The notes under the pieces were generated by a model that was not told the DNA's origin, made no database searches, and was given only the letters and a program-made list of their open reading frames with translations. A DNA stretch of 64,000 nt, from contig JALGAS010000008.1 of NCBI GenBank assembly GCA_023078685.1, positions 682,001 through 746,000 of the forward strand, given 5' to 3'. Both the position numbers and the translations under genes were made by a program. Source of the DNA: Neopestalotiopsis rosae. Lineage: Eukaryota; Ascomycota; Sordariomycetes; Amphisphaeriales; Sporocadaceae. Positions 47,102-59,252 of the stretch are shown piece after piece. Position 1 is the first letter of the stretch; every line of letters starts with the position of its first letter.

Positions 47102-50073
47102 CTAAGCTCTCGGATCTTCGGGATCATAGCTAGAGTCGCTTTCATGGCCAGCCGAGTCTGGCCTCAAACCACCGTTCCCACTGCCAACAGAGACCCGGGG
47201 AGGGATATCGACTGGTACGTTTGGCTGAAATCCGCGCGATTCAGCGTAGGTCTCTTTCGATTCTCGTGGCGCTGGGGGTCTTGGCTGCTGAGGATCAGGC
47301 CAAGTAAAGCGTCGCACCCACCACCAGGCTTGACGAGCATTGTTCCCCACGAAGCGGCTCTTGCTTGAATCAAAAACCTCATTCAGCTGTTCCAGTGATA
47401 GTTCTTTGGTTTCCTCGACAAGTAGATACACCATCACAAGCGCAATAAGTGTCAATCCACAGAAGAGGAAGAGGAGACCGTACGACTTCAAGTTGGCATT
47501 CAAGCTGTGAAATACTTAGTACATCTATGATGATGAACAAAAGTAGTGACTAACGCAGGTACGCAGATTGAGAGTGTTCCAGCGAAGAACAGATTCACAG
47601 CAATGGCAAAAGCGCAACCCTGTTTCCGCTGTCAGTAACATATTGCAAATACTCTCGTTCCAAGCTTCGGCCGGACTTACGATTTCTCGATAGGAGAGGG
47701 GAAAGCTACACTGGTCAGCAATGCGATCAAGATAAAGACCTGCATACGTACCTTTCTGATGCCAGTGTGAAAGGTATGGGCCCTGTAACACCGTGAGCGC
47801 TGGCTTAAATGCGTGTTCTTTAGAAGCAGGTTACCTAGTCCTGGAGAGTATACTACGGCGTGTACTAATTATTGGCAATGATGAGTAATCGGAAGAGTGA
47901 GGTTCATCTTGAAGGACTCACAGTATAAACAAATGGCTACGAGCGCAACCTTTCTCACTCTGAATTCTTGAATAGACTTTTGGAGAATATCCTGATTCAG
48001 AAGATCTGGTGGAATTGCGAGATTTTGCAAAGCATCAGGCAGATTCTGTAAAGCCTTGGGAACATCGAGAGCATAGCAGTCAACTGCTGCTGCTGCCATA
48101 AATATGAACATTAATGGCAGAGTGGAAATGAGCCATTTGCGTCGTCCCAGAGAATCAATTGTTCTGATCGCCGGGAGGCCAAAGATGAAGTTCACGGCGC
48201 CTTGATGGAGGAACTTCGGTTAGATAATGACATGGTGACAGGCTGAGAGTTTGCGGTCTTACCGAATCCAAGACTGAGCCCCATGGCTCTTTTTATGGAA
48301 TCAAGGTTAGAGTTAGGACCTTCAGTACCATCTTGTCCGGCCAATAGCGAAACAAAAAGTGTACCTGGAGTTCATCAGCAATTGTCACAGGACTTTCCAG
48401 GGGTAAAGACGCTCTTGGGACATTACCTGAATAGAAGGCAGAAATATTGACTTATTGCATTTTGAATTAGCCGCAGATCATCTGTTACTCTCCAGAAATA
48501 CTTACTACCACACAACTGTTGTGCCAGCGCAACCGTTGAACTGCTCGTTAGAGCATTTCGTAATCGTCGTTGTCTGAAGAGATCAAAGAATTTCGTAAAG
48601 AAGTTGGCACGGCGCCCTGCCTCCGATGATGCCCCAAATCCCTTGTCTAATGAGGAAAAATACGTCAGCTCGTCTCTTTCGTCTTGTGTCCTATAGCTTC
48701 GGAGCTAAGGATCAGCGAGGGGATTTCTAGACTTACATTCCTCCTCGATTGACTTGTGCAGTAAATACATGTCCTTGTACGCCAGTAACTGCGCAGATAG
48801 AAATAATTAGGCGGTATCCATTGTAGTGGAAGGAAAAACCGCACCTCGCATTTGGACCGTAGCTTCTTCAATGCCTCGAATGCGCGCATATAATTTGGCT
48901 TTTCTTGTCGAAGGTAATATCTAGGGCTTTCAGGACACCGCCATAGGGCCCCGATCAATAACAAGGCGGGTACCACGGGCGCTCCCAGAATAAGGCCAAG
49001 GGTCAGGTCGTTATTTGGCGCACTCGTTGTGATGAAATTGAAGACAAACCCGAGCATTATACCAAAAGCAACCCTATCATTATTATAAATATCCAGCACT
49101 GACGCAACACAGTCATTCTTACCAAAGCTGCCAAGCCAGCACAAAAGAGCCTCTCCAGAACTGAATAGCTGTTTCGGATGCCAGTATAGGGGTACTGACA
49201 GCCTTGATGCCCATGCCTGTTACGCAATTAGTCCTTATAATTACTGTGCCGATAATCAATTTTGGTTTACCTATTCCGTTAACGGCCCTAATTGCAAGAA
49301 GGGCTTGCCAGCGAGGCCCGTCCGGATCTTTGATCATGACTGGAACGAGACCGGCCAGGAGAGATGTGATCCCAACAAGGACTGCTGAAAGCAAGATGGC
49401 TCCCCTGCGACCCCAAATGTGGTTGATTGGAATGGACAGCCAGCATCCCAGTATAGCGGCAGTGAAAAATGGAATCGAGTTGGTAATCCCAAGTTTCCAT
49501 GCATCTTGAGTGCTGTTCTCGTTAATTCCAAGCTGTTTCGCGTAAAGAGAGCTGCCGTTGATGGATGATTGCACACATCCTTGAAGGAAGGCCGCGCACA
49601 TGACGGCTATATTGACCATACGTATACCTTTTTCCGAGTATAGCTTGTACCGTTCCTCGCGGAGTGCTTCTATCACATGGCCATCAAGCTCAATTCCGCC
49701 TGGTGGTCTTCGATACTTGTAATCAGGGTCGTCGTGAACGATTCTGTCCCAGACGTAGGCATAGCGAGCGAGGAAGGCACCTTTTTCCATCTTGGCAGTG
49801 TCTTCCTGGTTGAGATCGAGCCGGACTGACAACGCCTTGGCATCGTGTCTCAAGGCATCATCGTCGGGTAATTCCTCTGGGAGGAAGATAGCCAGTGAGT
49901 AATGATACAATGATGATATAGTTGCGCAATGAATTATACTAACCTATAGATTTCGGAATAACAGAGAAAATCTTTCGAGCATTCTTTTGCAAAAGATCGA
50001 TCGTCTTTTCCCTATTGGGTGCGGGTCTGCCCCAATCTTCAGTGCCTCGCTTCGGTTTGCCGACCCTTTGCAT
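47102..50073 (-). CDS. MFS sugar-type transporter, 14 exons
   Basis: Fourteen exons (minus strand): 49944-50073, 49271-49876, 49123-49216, 48845-49073, 48737-48788, 48506-48646, 48427-48450, 48263-48364, 47922-48200, 47835-47852, 47752-47782, 47681-47705, 47555-47619 and 47102-47504. All phases agree and give 732 residues. Sugar-transporter signatures are present: NHIWGRRGAI, PESPRYYL, TIDSLGRRKWL and GPIPFTLASESFPLSYREI. Twelve membrane spans are likely between about 138 and 670. A long cytosolic N-terminus of about 135 residues and a Pro-rich C-terminus (VPVDIPPRVSVGSGNGG) are features of a large fungal group of hexose, inositol or quinate-type permeases. The substrate cannot be read from sequence. 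The gene is far richer in introns than its neighbours, with exons of 18, 24, 25 and 31 nt. It is divergent from the ankyrin gene. Confidence 0.85.
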
Positions 50074-50892
50074 GTCTTCGGCAAGGCTGGGAGACTAAGT
50101 TTGTGTGCTAAATTTTTGGATCTTGGCTTTGTAATTGCTAATTGAAGTTCATTAGTTGTCGCAGTGAAAGAAGGGAAAAAGAAACAGGAACCCGTTGATC
50201 GGAGTGAATTGAGGATGGAAACCGCAACTTGCGGCTCATTTGAGTCACTGCTTGTCCTGCCTAGAGCATCTCGATCTTATTACGAAATCAATTTTCCCAA
50301 GCTGATGGGGCTGAAACTCTGTACCGAAATGAGTTCCTCTCCTTGCATTTTATTGACGCCAAGAAGGCTGACCGATCCTGTGCATATGACCACGTCAGCT
50401 CAGCCTGCTTCTCGCGTTGCACATACAAACCGGGCGGCTCCCGCTCCCACGAACGGCACAGATCTCGCCTCCGTCAACGTCTTGCTCGCTTATATGAGTC
50501 AAGGGAACCGGTATCATTCCAATGACCACCCCGCACCCCGACGTGGGGTATGGATGCATAGGATCGCATGGGGATTTGGTTCTGGACCTTCCCTCGGGCT
50601 GGGCTGGGCTGACGTGCCACGCTCCCCAACGAGAGCGAGGGCCCGCGCCCCAGTGGCTTGCTTACACGAAGGACTCATAATTCTCAACTTGTCATCCTCG
50701 ATGCTGTGAACAAACAGGCTGTCGTAACACGAAGAGATCGAGGCCTCCTAGCTACCTTTGGCTGCCTGCTTCCTTTTCCCTCAGACAACAGTCGTTCCAT
50801 GTCATGACGATACGCTGTCATGCGACGATATGCGACGATCAGCTCCCGAGGGATAGCCTTGAACGACGTATAGCGTTTTTACATCGCTCAAC
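50074..50892. promoter_or_regulatory. Divergent promoter region of transporter and ankyrin genes
   Basis: This 819-base gap separates two genes read outward. An open frame at 50215-50709 has no domain and looks spurious. Two motifs matching the CreA consensus SYGGRG face each other: CCCCGC at 50529-50534 (GCGGGG on the other strand) and GTGGGG at 50543-50548. Confidence 0.5.
50529..50548. promoter_or_regulatory. Paired candidate CreA (carbon repressor) sites
   Basis: CCCCGC and GTGGGG each match the SYGGRG consensus and lie 8 bases apart in opposite orientation, about 455-475 bases upstream of the transporter start. Paired sites are the functional form in Aspergillus and Trichoderma. Carbon catabolite repression of a sugar transporter is plausible but inferred; the motif is short. 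Confidence 0.35.
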
Positions 50893-53225
50893 ATGGATCC
50901 TCTTGGCACCCTTGCTAATGTCCTCACGCTTTTCGAGTTCAGCGTCAAGCTGCAGGAGCTTGTCTCGCGATGGAAAGATGCCCCCGAACATCTGCGCCAA
51001 CTCGAGCAGTCCGTCTCAGACATGATGAAAGTCTTGCGTTTGGTCACGGACAAATCCGATGCGTCTGCTGCCGAAACGTTGGACCAAGGGTTCATGGAAA
51101 CCATTGGAAATCTTGCAAAGACCTGCTCGAAACTAGTCGGAGACCTTCGTGAAATATTACTTTCGCTGGACAAGACCGCTACATCGCTCGACAGAATCCG
51201 TTACCGACTTACCGGACTGCTGAAAGAGCGTGACATCAATGACAAGAGGCGTCAGATTCGAGAATACACCGCTCAACTTAATCTACTCCTGACCGCATTG
51301 AACTCGTAAGTTATTTGAACACTCTGTCTCTCTCTTACAAGTTATAGTAATTGTGTTGATATTGACAAAAACTCAATTCCTGTAGGAAAAAGTCGACCAG
51401 GATCGAAGCTATTCTGAAAGAGATCAACATGAAGCTCGATGACTTTTTAACGCTTCCAGCATACACGAGCCCACCTGACGATAGTGCGATAACGCAGGAA
51501 GAATCTTCCCAGACCGATCTGTTTGGATTTCTGTTGGAAGATACCACAGCGCAAACGCAAGACGGGGAGCCACGGCGATCTTCACTGTTTGAAGGACTTC
51601 AAGACGTGGAATTGCGCAACATGAAAGAAAAGGTCCAAGACTTGCAATCTCAAAAGATGTTTCACAAGGCAGCGCAGATTCAACAAAGTATCATAGATAT
51701 GGTCAAAACCCAGGTCGACCTGCAAAATGCGGATGACATTTGTGATTTGCAAGAACAACGCGCGGATCTCCTTCTGAAATGCTCTACTCCAGCACGTCTT
51801 CAGGAGGCAACAGCCATTCTCTCCGATGTCTTGCAAAGGCAGAAGGAACGGGCGCCAAGTCATGCATCTCTTGAGCAGCAAGGTCGGCTCATGTCCAAAT
51901 TGGCAAAGCTGTACCGAAATGATGATGCATTGGGCGATGCACACAGCCCAAGGAAATCGAAATCATTCTTCAACAATTCTATCGTTTACCTTTCCCGTGC
52001 CAAGCCGTTCCTGCGGGACGATTTCCTGACAGTCGGCACGGCCATGGTCCATTTCCATGAGGGGAACTCGGAATCTGATTTGGCAAGAGAGATCAAGAAA
52101 CGAGTTCTGGATACAATGAAACAGCAATGTCCGGATTTCTCGTACAACTGGACCAAGTACACAAGCGCCCCAGAGCATAGCGTTCTTGACTGGTGTCAAC
52201 AACAAGGATTCAAATCGTCTCAGCTGCAATTCCGCTTCGACACTATACAATCGTCAGATCGTGGCGACATGTCGCCTCTCCATCTCGCTGTCCAAGATGG
52301 GAAGAAAGAGATCGTGGAGAGAATGTTGTTTGAAGTGGATGATGTGGACCTGCTCGATGATAGTGGTATGTCACCGCTTTTGTTGTCAGCTCGTAAGCGA
52401 GAAAGCGAAATCGCCCAGGTGTTGCTCACGTATGGCGCCTCGACCGAGCTGCAGACGCCAGATGGGAAAACGGCCCTTCATCTCTGCCTGGAGGAGGACT
52501 CAAAGGGTGGCGTTAAGGTGACCGAATGCCTTCTTGACAGCAATCCTGGGCTTATTGACCAGCGCGATGGGAAAGATAGAACTGCTCTCCATCTGGCTGT
52601 CTTGAGAGGCCACCAGAAAATCACCAAACTACTACTGGAACGAGGCGCAGATCCCAATGTCAGAGAAGAAAACGGCAAGACATCGCTGTTGATGGCTACA
52701 GAGAGCCGCGCACCCAAGCCCAGCCGAGCCCAGACAAATTTGGGTAGAGTGTCAACTGTGTCAACCTCTGCAACGGCTCCGAGTTTGACTTCGAGCACGA
52801 GTTCGAGCAGCAGACGCTCATCCTCAACTTCATATACTCACGCTACCAGCTCAAGTTCGAGGCCAACCTCGAGAGCCGCTATCATCGCCTTGCTACTTGA
52901 CAATGGCGCCGATCCCACAATTTCTGACTACACTGACAACCTTCCCTTACACAGTGCCTGCAAACAAGACGACATTGATTCAGTCAAGCTACTTCTCCAA
53001 AAATGGGCTCAATTTGGAAGAGACCTTGTCAATCAGCCAGGGCCCATGAGGGCCACTCCAATTATCGCCGCAGTCAGAGGTCAACATGTGGCGATTGTGA
53101 GAGAGCTGATTAAATGGGGAGCCAACCCAAGTATTAAGGATAGTACTGGTAAATCTGCCGGAGACTATGCCAGACACCCGGGCGCGCGGAAACATGATTT
53201 GATTCGGGCACTGCAGGGCGCATAG
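50893..53225 (+). CDS. Fungal_N-like helical domain plus ankyrin-repeat protein
   Basis: Exons 50893-51305 and 51386-53225 encode 750 residues. The N-terminal 150 residues (MDPLGTLANVLTLFEFSVK onward) are helical and resemble the N-terminal domain found on fungal STAND/NLR-type and related proteins (the Fungal_N / HeLo-like group). A middle part (about 210-400) is helical and TPR-like (KMFHKAAQIQQSIIDMVK). The C-terminal 320 residues are ankyrin repeats starting at about 433 (MSPLHLAVQDGKKEIVERML), interrupted at about 590-625 by a Ser-rich insert. No NACHT or other nucleotide-binding domain is present, so it is not a complete NLR. It may sense or transmit a signal through its ankyrins, with the N-terminus as the output part; that is inference from domain layout. 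The splice joins TC to G to make Ser138. Confidence 0.8.
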
Positions 53226-54186
53226 TACCACAAGTAATGACATCCAGGCTTGTGGTAGCATCTGATAGTGGACTGTTCAACCAAAGAGGAAACGTTCCCA
53301 CAATGAAAGGGAGAATATATTACCAAGAATAGACATCCAGGTATGTCGGCTGCAAAACGCCTGAAAATGCTTTCTAAACAACCACTAATCTTGCACAGCG
53401 TATCAAGCACACGCATTCTCAGGGTTTTGCGCTCGACAAGTCCTTATGCTCGTGGCGTATGGCCAAAATCCACCGTATACCGGCACACTTAAGAACACAG
53501 CAAGACGAGTCACTGTGAGGAAAAGAGAGCAAGAGAATAGCTCTAGATGTCTCGGGTTTCAAAGAAAGTAATGGGTATACCCTTTTGGCGAATGCTCCAG
53601 CTCGTGGCATGGGCTCACATTCATTATTATTTACTTGTTGTAATTTTTAATGTTATTATCACCTGCACTCAACCCTGCTTCGCGGTCATCGACTTCACAC
53701 ACCATGTTTCCCCCTAGCAGCCACTCCCTTAGGTACATCGTAATGGGTCATAAGACTGCAAATATAGTGCATGATTGAACATTACTATTACAGCCCGGGT
53801 ATATGACCCAGGCTTTCGACTATATGCTATTTATACATCAAGTCCATCTCATCTTGTGCAATGCGGTATAAAGGGGAATAAGCTATACTCGCTAACCTCC
53901 TCATGAAAACCAATGCTGTGAATCTTTCGTGTAAAACCATCATGATACTCGCGCGCTCTCGTATGCAGAAGTGAACTTTTTCCGCAATGAGAAGTATGCC
54001 GTTTCCTCGTATCCCATACAAAAGAAAAGAAGAGTCTCGTCTCCTGACCTTGGTCGATGATGATGATTGAGCGGGTAGTTTGGGTTGATCTCCCAGAACC
54101 AAAAACAATAAATCCAAATGAGGTATCCAAATTCTTTTTCGACGCTCCAATATGCAAAAAAAAAACCAAATAAATGAAAGAACGCT
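53226..54186. other. Convergent intergenic region (ankyrin / RA-PH)
   Basis: About 1 kb with the 3' regions of two convergent genes. It is AT-rich in places. No coding sequence was recognised. Confidence 0.5.
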
Positions 54187-57100
54187 TCAAACCACCTTCA
54201 TGGTGCCCGTACGTCCCGACGAGTAAAATTCTTCCCTCGCTTCTCGCTCGCGGTCCCGACCCCGAGCTCTTCCCCGTTCGCGATCCTTGAACTCGCGCTC
54301 TCGGGCCAGCATGGCTTCGCGCATGGCGTCCATTCGAGCCCGGTCCTTGTCCGTCATGGTCATTGACCGACCGCCACCGCCCACGGCACCGGGGAGAGTC
54401 GGCGGCATGTTGGGCACCGGCGGTACCTCATTGATGAGCGGTCGGGTAGGTGGCGCCCCTGAGCTTTTCGATCTTGTCCTGCTCAGCCCGCCACCGCTTC
54501 TTGGTGCTTGCGCGGAGCTATGCAAAGGAGCAGTGTTTGATGGACTCTTGCGCAGTGCGCTCCGTGGCGGGACTTCGAGAAGCCCATGGGGCTTATCATT
54601 GGGGCCACCCACGCTGATCATGTCAACAAGGTGACGCATGCCGTCTGTGGGTTGCACACCATGGCCCTTCTTGGCCCACTGTGGCGGTTCACGTATAGTC
54701 GGAGTCAAGTCTACGAGCGGCTTTGGTTGCTGGCGGCCATTGGCAAGGGCATGGAGATTATCCGCAGATCGAGGGTCATGCGAACCCAGTGGGCGCGGAA
54801 GCGCTGTCATTGGAGGCCGATCCCGATCGGACCTCACGCGGCTCTGGCTCTGCTGTGGCACGGGAGGCGGCCGTGAGCTTGAGCGCGAGCGTCCATGGGA
54901 TGACCGAGTACTGACCACACCAGCTGATGTGTTTGGGCGTGGAGCTTCAGGTTCCCGGTGTTTGGCTGAATGTTCCAGCGCCGACGGAAACCATGAGGTG
55001 TCCAATTTCCGTGAACTTTCGGGTTCGCGTCGCTGATTCAGCAGAGACGAACCTTGCATGAAAGAATCTTCTGGGTTATCAAAATCCTTCGTCATTTTCC
55101 GAGTGTTGACGCTCGCTTTCTCGACGCCCGCCTTACGCGCCTCGTAATCCTGTCCCAGCAAACCATTGCCAGTAAATGCATCATCGTCGCTAGATTTGAT
55201 CTTGGCAATCAACGGACCATTTGCTTTGCCATCTTTCGACATCCTTCTGGCATGCGACGAGGTCTGCTTGGGCATCTCTGGTGCGTCAGCTTGATTAGGC
55301 AAGAAATCTTGCCCGAACAAAGACAATCGCTTGTCAAAACGCTTCAGATCGAGTAGCGGTTGGAATTCGCCAAGTGCATAAGGCGACTCATCGACAGAGA
55401 CTTTCAGACGGTGTCCGCCGGCGGATGCAATGTTGGCAGACTTTTGCGGAGCATGCTGTTTGACAAAAGGAAGTTGTGGCGGTTTATCATCCGTCTTTGG
55501 TATCGAGAAACGACGAGGGGCAGGTCGACGGTCTACCAAATACCAACTGCGCCAAGCTTGCACTTTCTCATAAAACAAGGCCGCTACGCCTGGGTCGTCG
55601 GTAGAGAAGTATTGAACATAGTTTTCCGTGTCCATGAACATGGCTGGCTTATGCTGACTCTTGATCGCAAGGCAGACTTTCTTTGGAGGCTTGAGGCGGC
55701 GCCTCATCTGCGATTCCGTTGGTGTGTAAATGTCATAGTCCGACATGTGACACAGGCTGAGTGTGTCCTTCTCAGACGGGCTTGCATCGGGCTTCTTTGC
55801 GCACAAGACCTGACCGTTTTCCGTGAGCGTGATCCAACGCTTGCTCCATTTTCCAGGACGATTTGAGTGGTATAAGTATAGCTGGAACCCAGGAGGTGGC
55901 TCATCACCGTCGGGCACCGACTCAATGTCAAGATCCAGGTCTTGCCTCACATCGTTCGATATTGTGACGATGAGATGGTTGTGTGTATCTCGATCCCACG
56001 AATTCATGACGTCCCGTATGTTTTCATATTTGCGAATGCGGCGCTCGAGGCCCAGAGGGCCATACGATTCGCGTACCACGCATTGTTGCGGGCTCCATTC
56101 CAGGTCGTAGGTCATATTCTTGGCCGTCTCCAGCACAACATCCACCGGAGTGGTCTCGGGTGTAATAGGCAAGACAAAGGTCTGGTGTCCGCAGCGCACA
56201 GAGACAATCTGTACAAGAAAGGTCAGTATATTGGTGGATACGAGGGATGTCTCTCGCGCAGGAACTTACCCGATCGCCATGATTACTGGCAGAGACCGGC
56301 GCATCTTTTTGTGGTACAATACCCTTGCCTCCGGCCTCGATTCCTACAGGCAGCTTGGGCACTTCTGGCAGATCAGTCTGGCTATTACCGAAATCCAAAG
56401 AGCCCGCAACGGATCCGGCAGTCGATGAGGTCGGCGACAAGCCCTCTTTACTCTTGCGACGCTTCGTCAGGGCAACAAACTTTTCGACCACGGGACTCTT
56501 GGACTTTAGGGGCGTATGGTGTCTATTGGCCATGGAGGTCTCGATGTTCTCGAGCGTCTTCTTCCTCTGCCTCGTCGACGGTCGTTCGGCGCCGCCCTCG
56601 TTGCGCATGGGTTGCTCTGCATGCCGCGACGGCGCTCTGTCGTCGGCCCACCGCCTCTCGCTATCGTCTCGTTGTGACATCTTCCTGCGCTGGCTGCTGT
56701 CGTGATGTGTGCGGTCCTGATGGTCCTTGGCCTGGCGGGCAAGGTCAGTGGTTGCGCGCTCACTATGGCGCAACTGGCGGTCGCGTCGAGAAGAGGGAGG
56801 CAGAGGAAAGTCGTCCTGATGGATCGGCGGTTCGCCGTCCTGAGCAGCTTGTGAGAAAAGCAAGTTGTCTTCGCGGTCATCATGGCTCGGCCTCACAGTG
56901 GAGGGTATAGCAAGAACAGGGGGCCACGAAGGTTGCGCGCATTCCTGTGGAGCAGCAATCTTGGAGGTTGCATTATCATCAGGTACACTTACACTCGCCC
57001 CGCGTCTGCGGTAGCGAGACATGGACCTGGCTATTGAGTTTGCGGGCGCGGGCGCAGCAACGCCCAAAGGAGGCTCTTGTTCATTCGATTGAACCCGAGA

Positions 57101-57268
57101 GACATGCTGTGCCGTGTTGGCGTTGGCATGACCATGAGGGGGAAGAGAAGGGATTGATGATGCGGAACTTGAACCAGTCGAGACGCTCTTTGCGCGTATG
57201 CTCCGATATCTCGAGAATTTGGGGGCCTGCGTCGCCGAGCCGCCAGACGGCTCCTCTGGCCGCGACAT
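54187..57268 (-). CDS. RA-PH domain protein of the MRL type
   Basis: Two exons (minus strand), 56270-57268 and 54187-56208, encode 1006 residues. The first 333 residues are disordered and rich in Ser, Arg and Pro. A Ras-association-like domain begins at the second exon (IVSVRCGHQTFVLPITPETT, about 334-419). A pleckstrin-homology domain follows (GFQLYLYHSNRPGKWSKRWI, about 436-560). The rest is disordered and basic, with poly-Pro (PPPVPQQ, PPVPNMPPTLPGA) and ends in a charged Arg/Glu helix (AMLAREREFKDRERGRARGR). RA-PH tandems bind Ras/Rap GTPases and phosphoinositides. In animals, Mig-10/RIAM/lamellipodin proteins of this layout link small GTPases to actin through Ena/VASP. Fungal members may act in polar growth, but I do not know a characterised one. 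Residue boundaries are approximate. Confidence 0.82.
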
Positions 57269-59252
57269 TGGTTGGATTTAGCAAGCTTTTGGCTCGAGAA
57301 ACTATTGCTGCCGCTACAGTGTCGAAACTGGGGGTGGCTATGGGTGGCAGGTGGATGGTGGGTGGTTCAGGGCCGTATCTCGCGCCAGTGCGTGGTTATA
57401 GGTTTGGACGGTTTAATGATCGCCAACAGGGAATGCGAATTGCGTTATAAGATACGACTTTCTCGATCTGGTATTTTGGTATTTTAGGACCCTGAGTTGG
57501 GGCGAAACCTGCCAGACTCTGAGCTTTTGTTGGTCCAAGGGTCGCGAATTGGCAATCTCCACACGAGAGAATAGGAAACCGTTCGTATGCAGAGATGCCG
57601 AAAGAGAATAGAGAAGATCCCACAGGCAATAAGGCAGGTTTGGCAGGGCGCACGTTTACCAAACAACGGCGTGACCCTGGATAATGATGCGCTAAAAAGG
57701 CTGATACCCTCGTCGACCCAGTCGCTGCGTTGCGCTGAAGAAACAATTGGTCACTCTTGTCTGTCTAGGCTCTGCGTCGCTGTGCTCTGGGCATGGTGTA
57801 ATAAAAGTCGGGAGCGCAACCGGAAATGGACGATGACGATCCACCGGACGGGATATGCACAGGAAATACACGTTGGCGCTGCTGCTGCTGCTGTGTACTT
57901 TGTACGCGTGAAGCGTTACCCGCAGAAAAAGACAAAGTGTAACCTCACGTGTCTGGTAAATCCCTATGCTTGCTTTGGGGAAATAAAGCCTGGTCAATTT
58001 GTCGTCGTCTGCCTACGTCGCAGGAAACACTGAATGCGAAAAAAGAGGCGAGTTGTTGATGAAAGCGTTGCGTAAGTGTCAACGAGCTCCAAGGACCAGA
58101 ATTAGAAGTAAAGCCGTGCAGCAGATGGGGCCTGGGGTTCGTTCATGATTGCCCAAATGACAGGGCAGGGACTGAGAAATAACGATCACAGCGGCTCCCT
58201 TCCTATTCTGGGAGGGACGCATACATATAGCGTCGTCGTGTCTTAGTAGTCTGGCATGACAGGCTAGATGGTAATAATCAATGGGCAAGACAAAGGAGGC
58301 GTTTCTTCAATGCCCTCTCCTCCTCTCTTGATTGCGTCAGAATGCGAGACGAGATGAGAGACCAGACCGGCTATTTTCCCTGGTTCGTGGTTCGTGGGCT
58401 TTGGGCTTTGTGGGCTTCATGGATCAACTGGCTATTCGGATAGATCGATCTTCCCCCCAGCCCTCTGTCGCTAATACGACGGCAGGCAAGAAACCAATGG
58501 AAAAACCTTATGCGGCATTGATTGCGGCTCTCCCCTAAACCCCCAGGACGGACGCCCATCCCCAGGGCGCACCCAGGCGACGTGAGGTGTAAAGCAAGTA
58601 GACGTGGTCATTGGTCACACGAGCATTTTCGTGTGGTCTCAAAGGGTAAAAAGTTGGAAATGAAGGGACTCATAGAAGTCAATTGGGCCAAGCACGGAGT
58701 CTCCCCAGATCCCACTCGAGTTAGCGCCGTTTAGTACTGATGGTTAGCAGCAAGGACCTGCATTGATAGATTTGGGGATAGGCTGGGTACTGTAGCATGC
58801 ACTCATGTCTGTACTATGTACGGGCTCAATGGGGCTCTAGGCTGCCTTGGCGCTCTGCGTGACAGGAGTGGGGAGCACCAAAACAGCATCTTGGTCAGAT
58901 TGAACTGGGCGGCATCTTGCAGTGTCATTATTTAGGTAGAAATTCTAGAATTTTTGTGAATCCCGATATGGCTTGTCCCTTTTTTCTTCTTCTCCCTCTG
59001 TGTCGCCTGAGCTGAGTCCGAGCTGAAGTGTCTCTCCATCAACGCGCGCAGCCATTATGCCGACGCGTTTTCGTGCAAGGAGACACGTTTGGTGCGACGC
59101 TACCTAGGTGCCGCTTAGGGAAACCAGGAAGCTGAGGTATAGGAGTCTATCTCAGTTTGCGAGATGAATCTGGAACAAGGCGGCGCTCGCCTCCAAACCT
59201 ACGTTCCGCACGTGTCGTCAAGGGCGTATATCGCCGCCATTCCAGTCAATAC
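57269..59252. other. Intergenic region between RA-PH and reductase genes
   Basis: About 2 kb. The left part is the RA-PH promoter. A frame at 57587-58033 has no domain. There is a short CTG run at 57882-57895. Nothing else was recognised. Confidence 0.45.

Noticed and set aside
50215..50709. 165-codon frame upstream of the ankyrin gene
   Set aside because: No domain; composition changes along its length, and it lies in a divergent promoter region.
57587..58033. 148-codon frame upstream of the RA-PH gene
   Set aside because: No family likeness; ends in basic low-complexity sequence and sits in the expected promoter.
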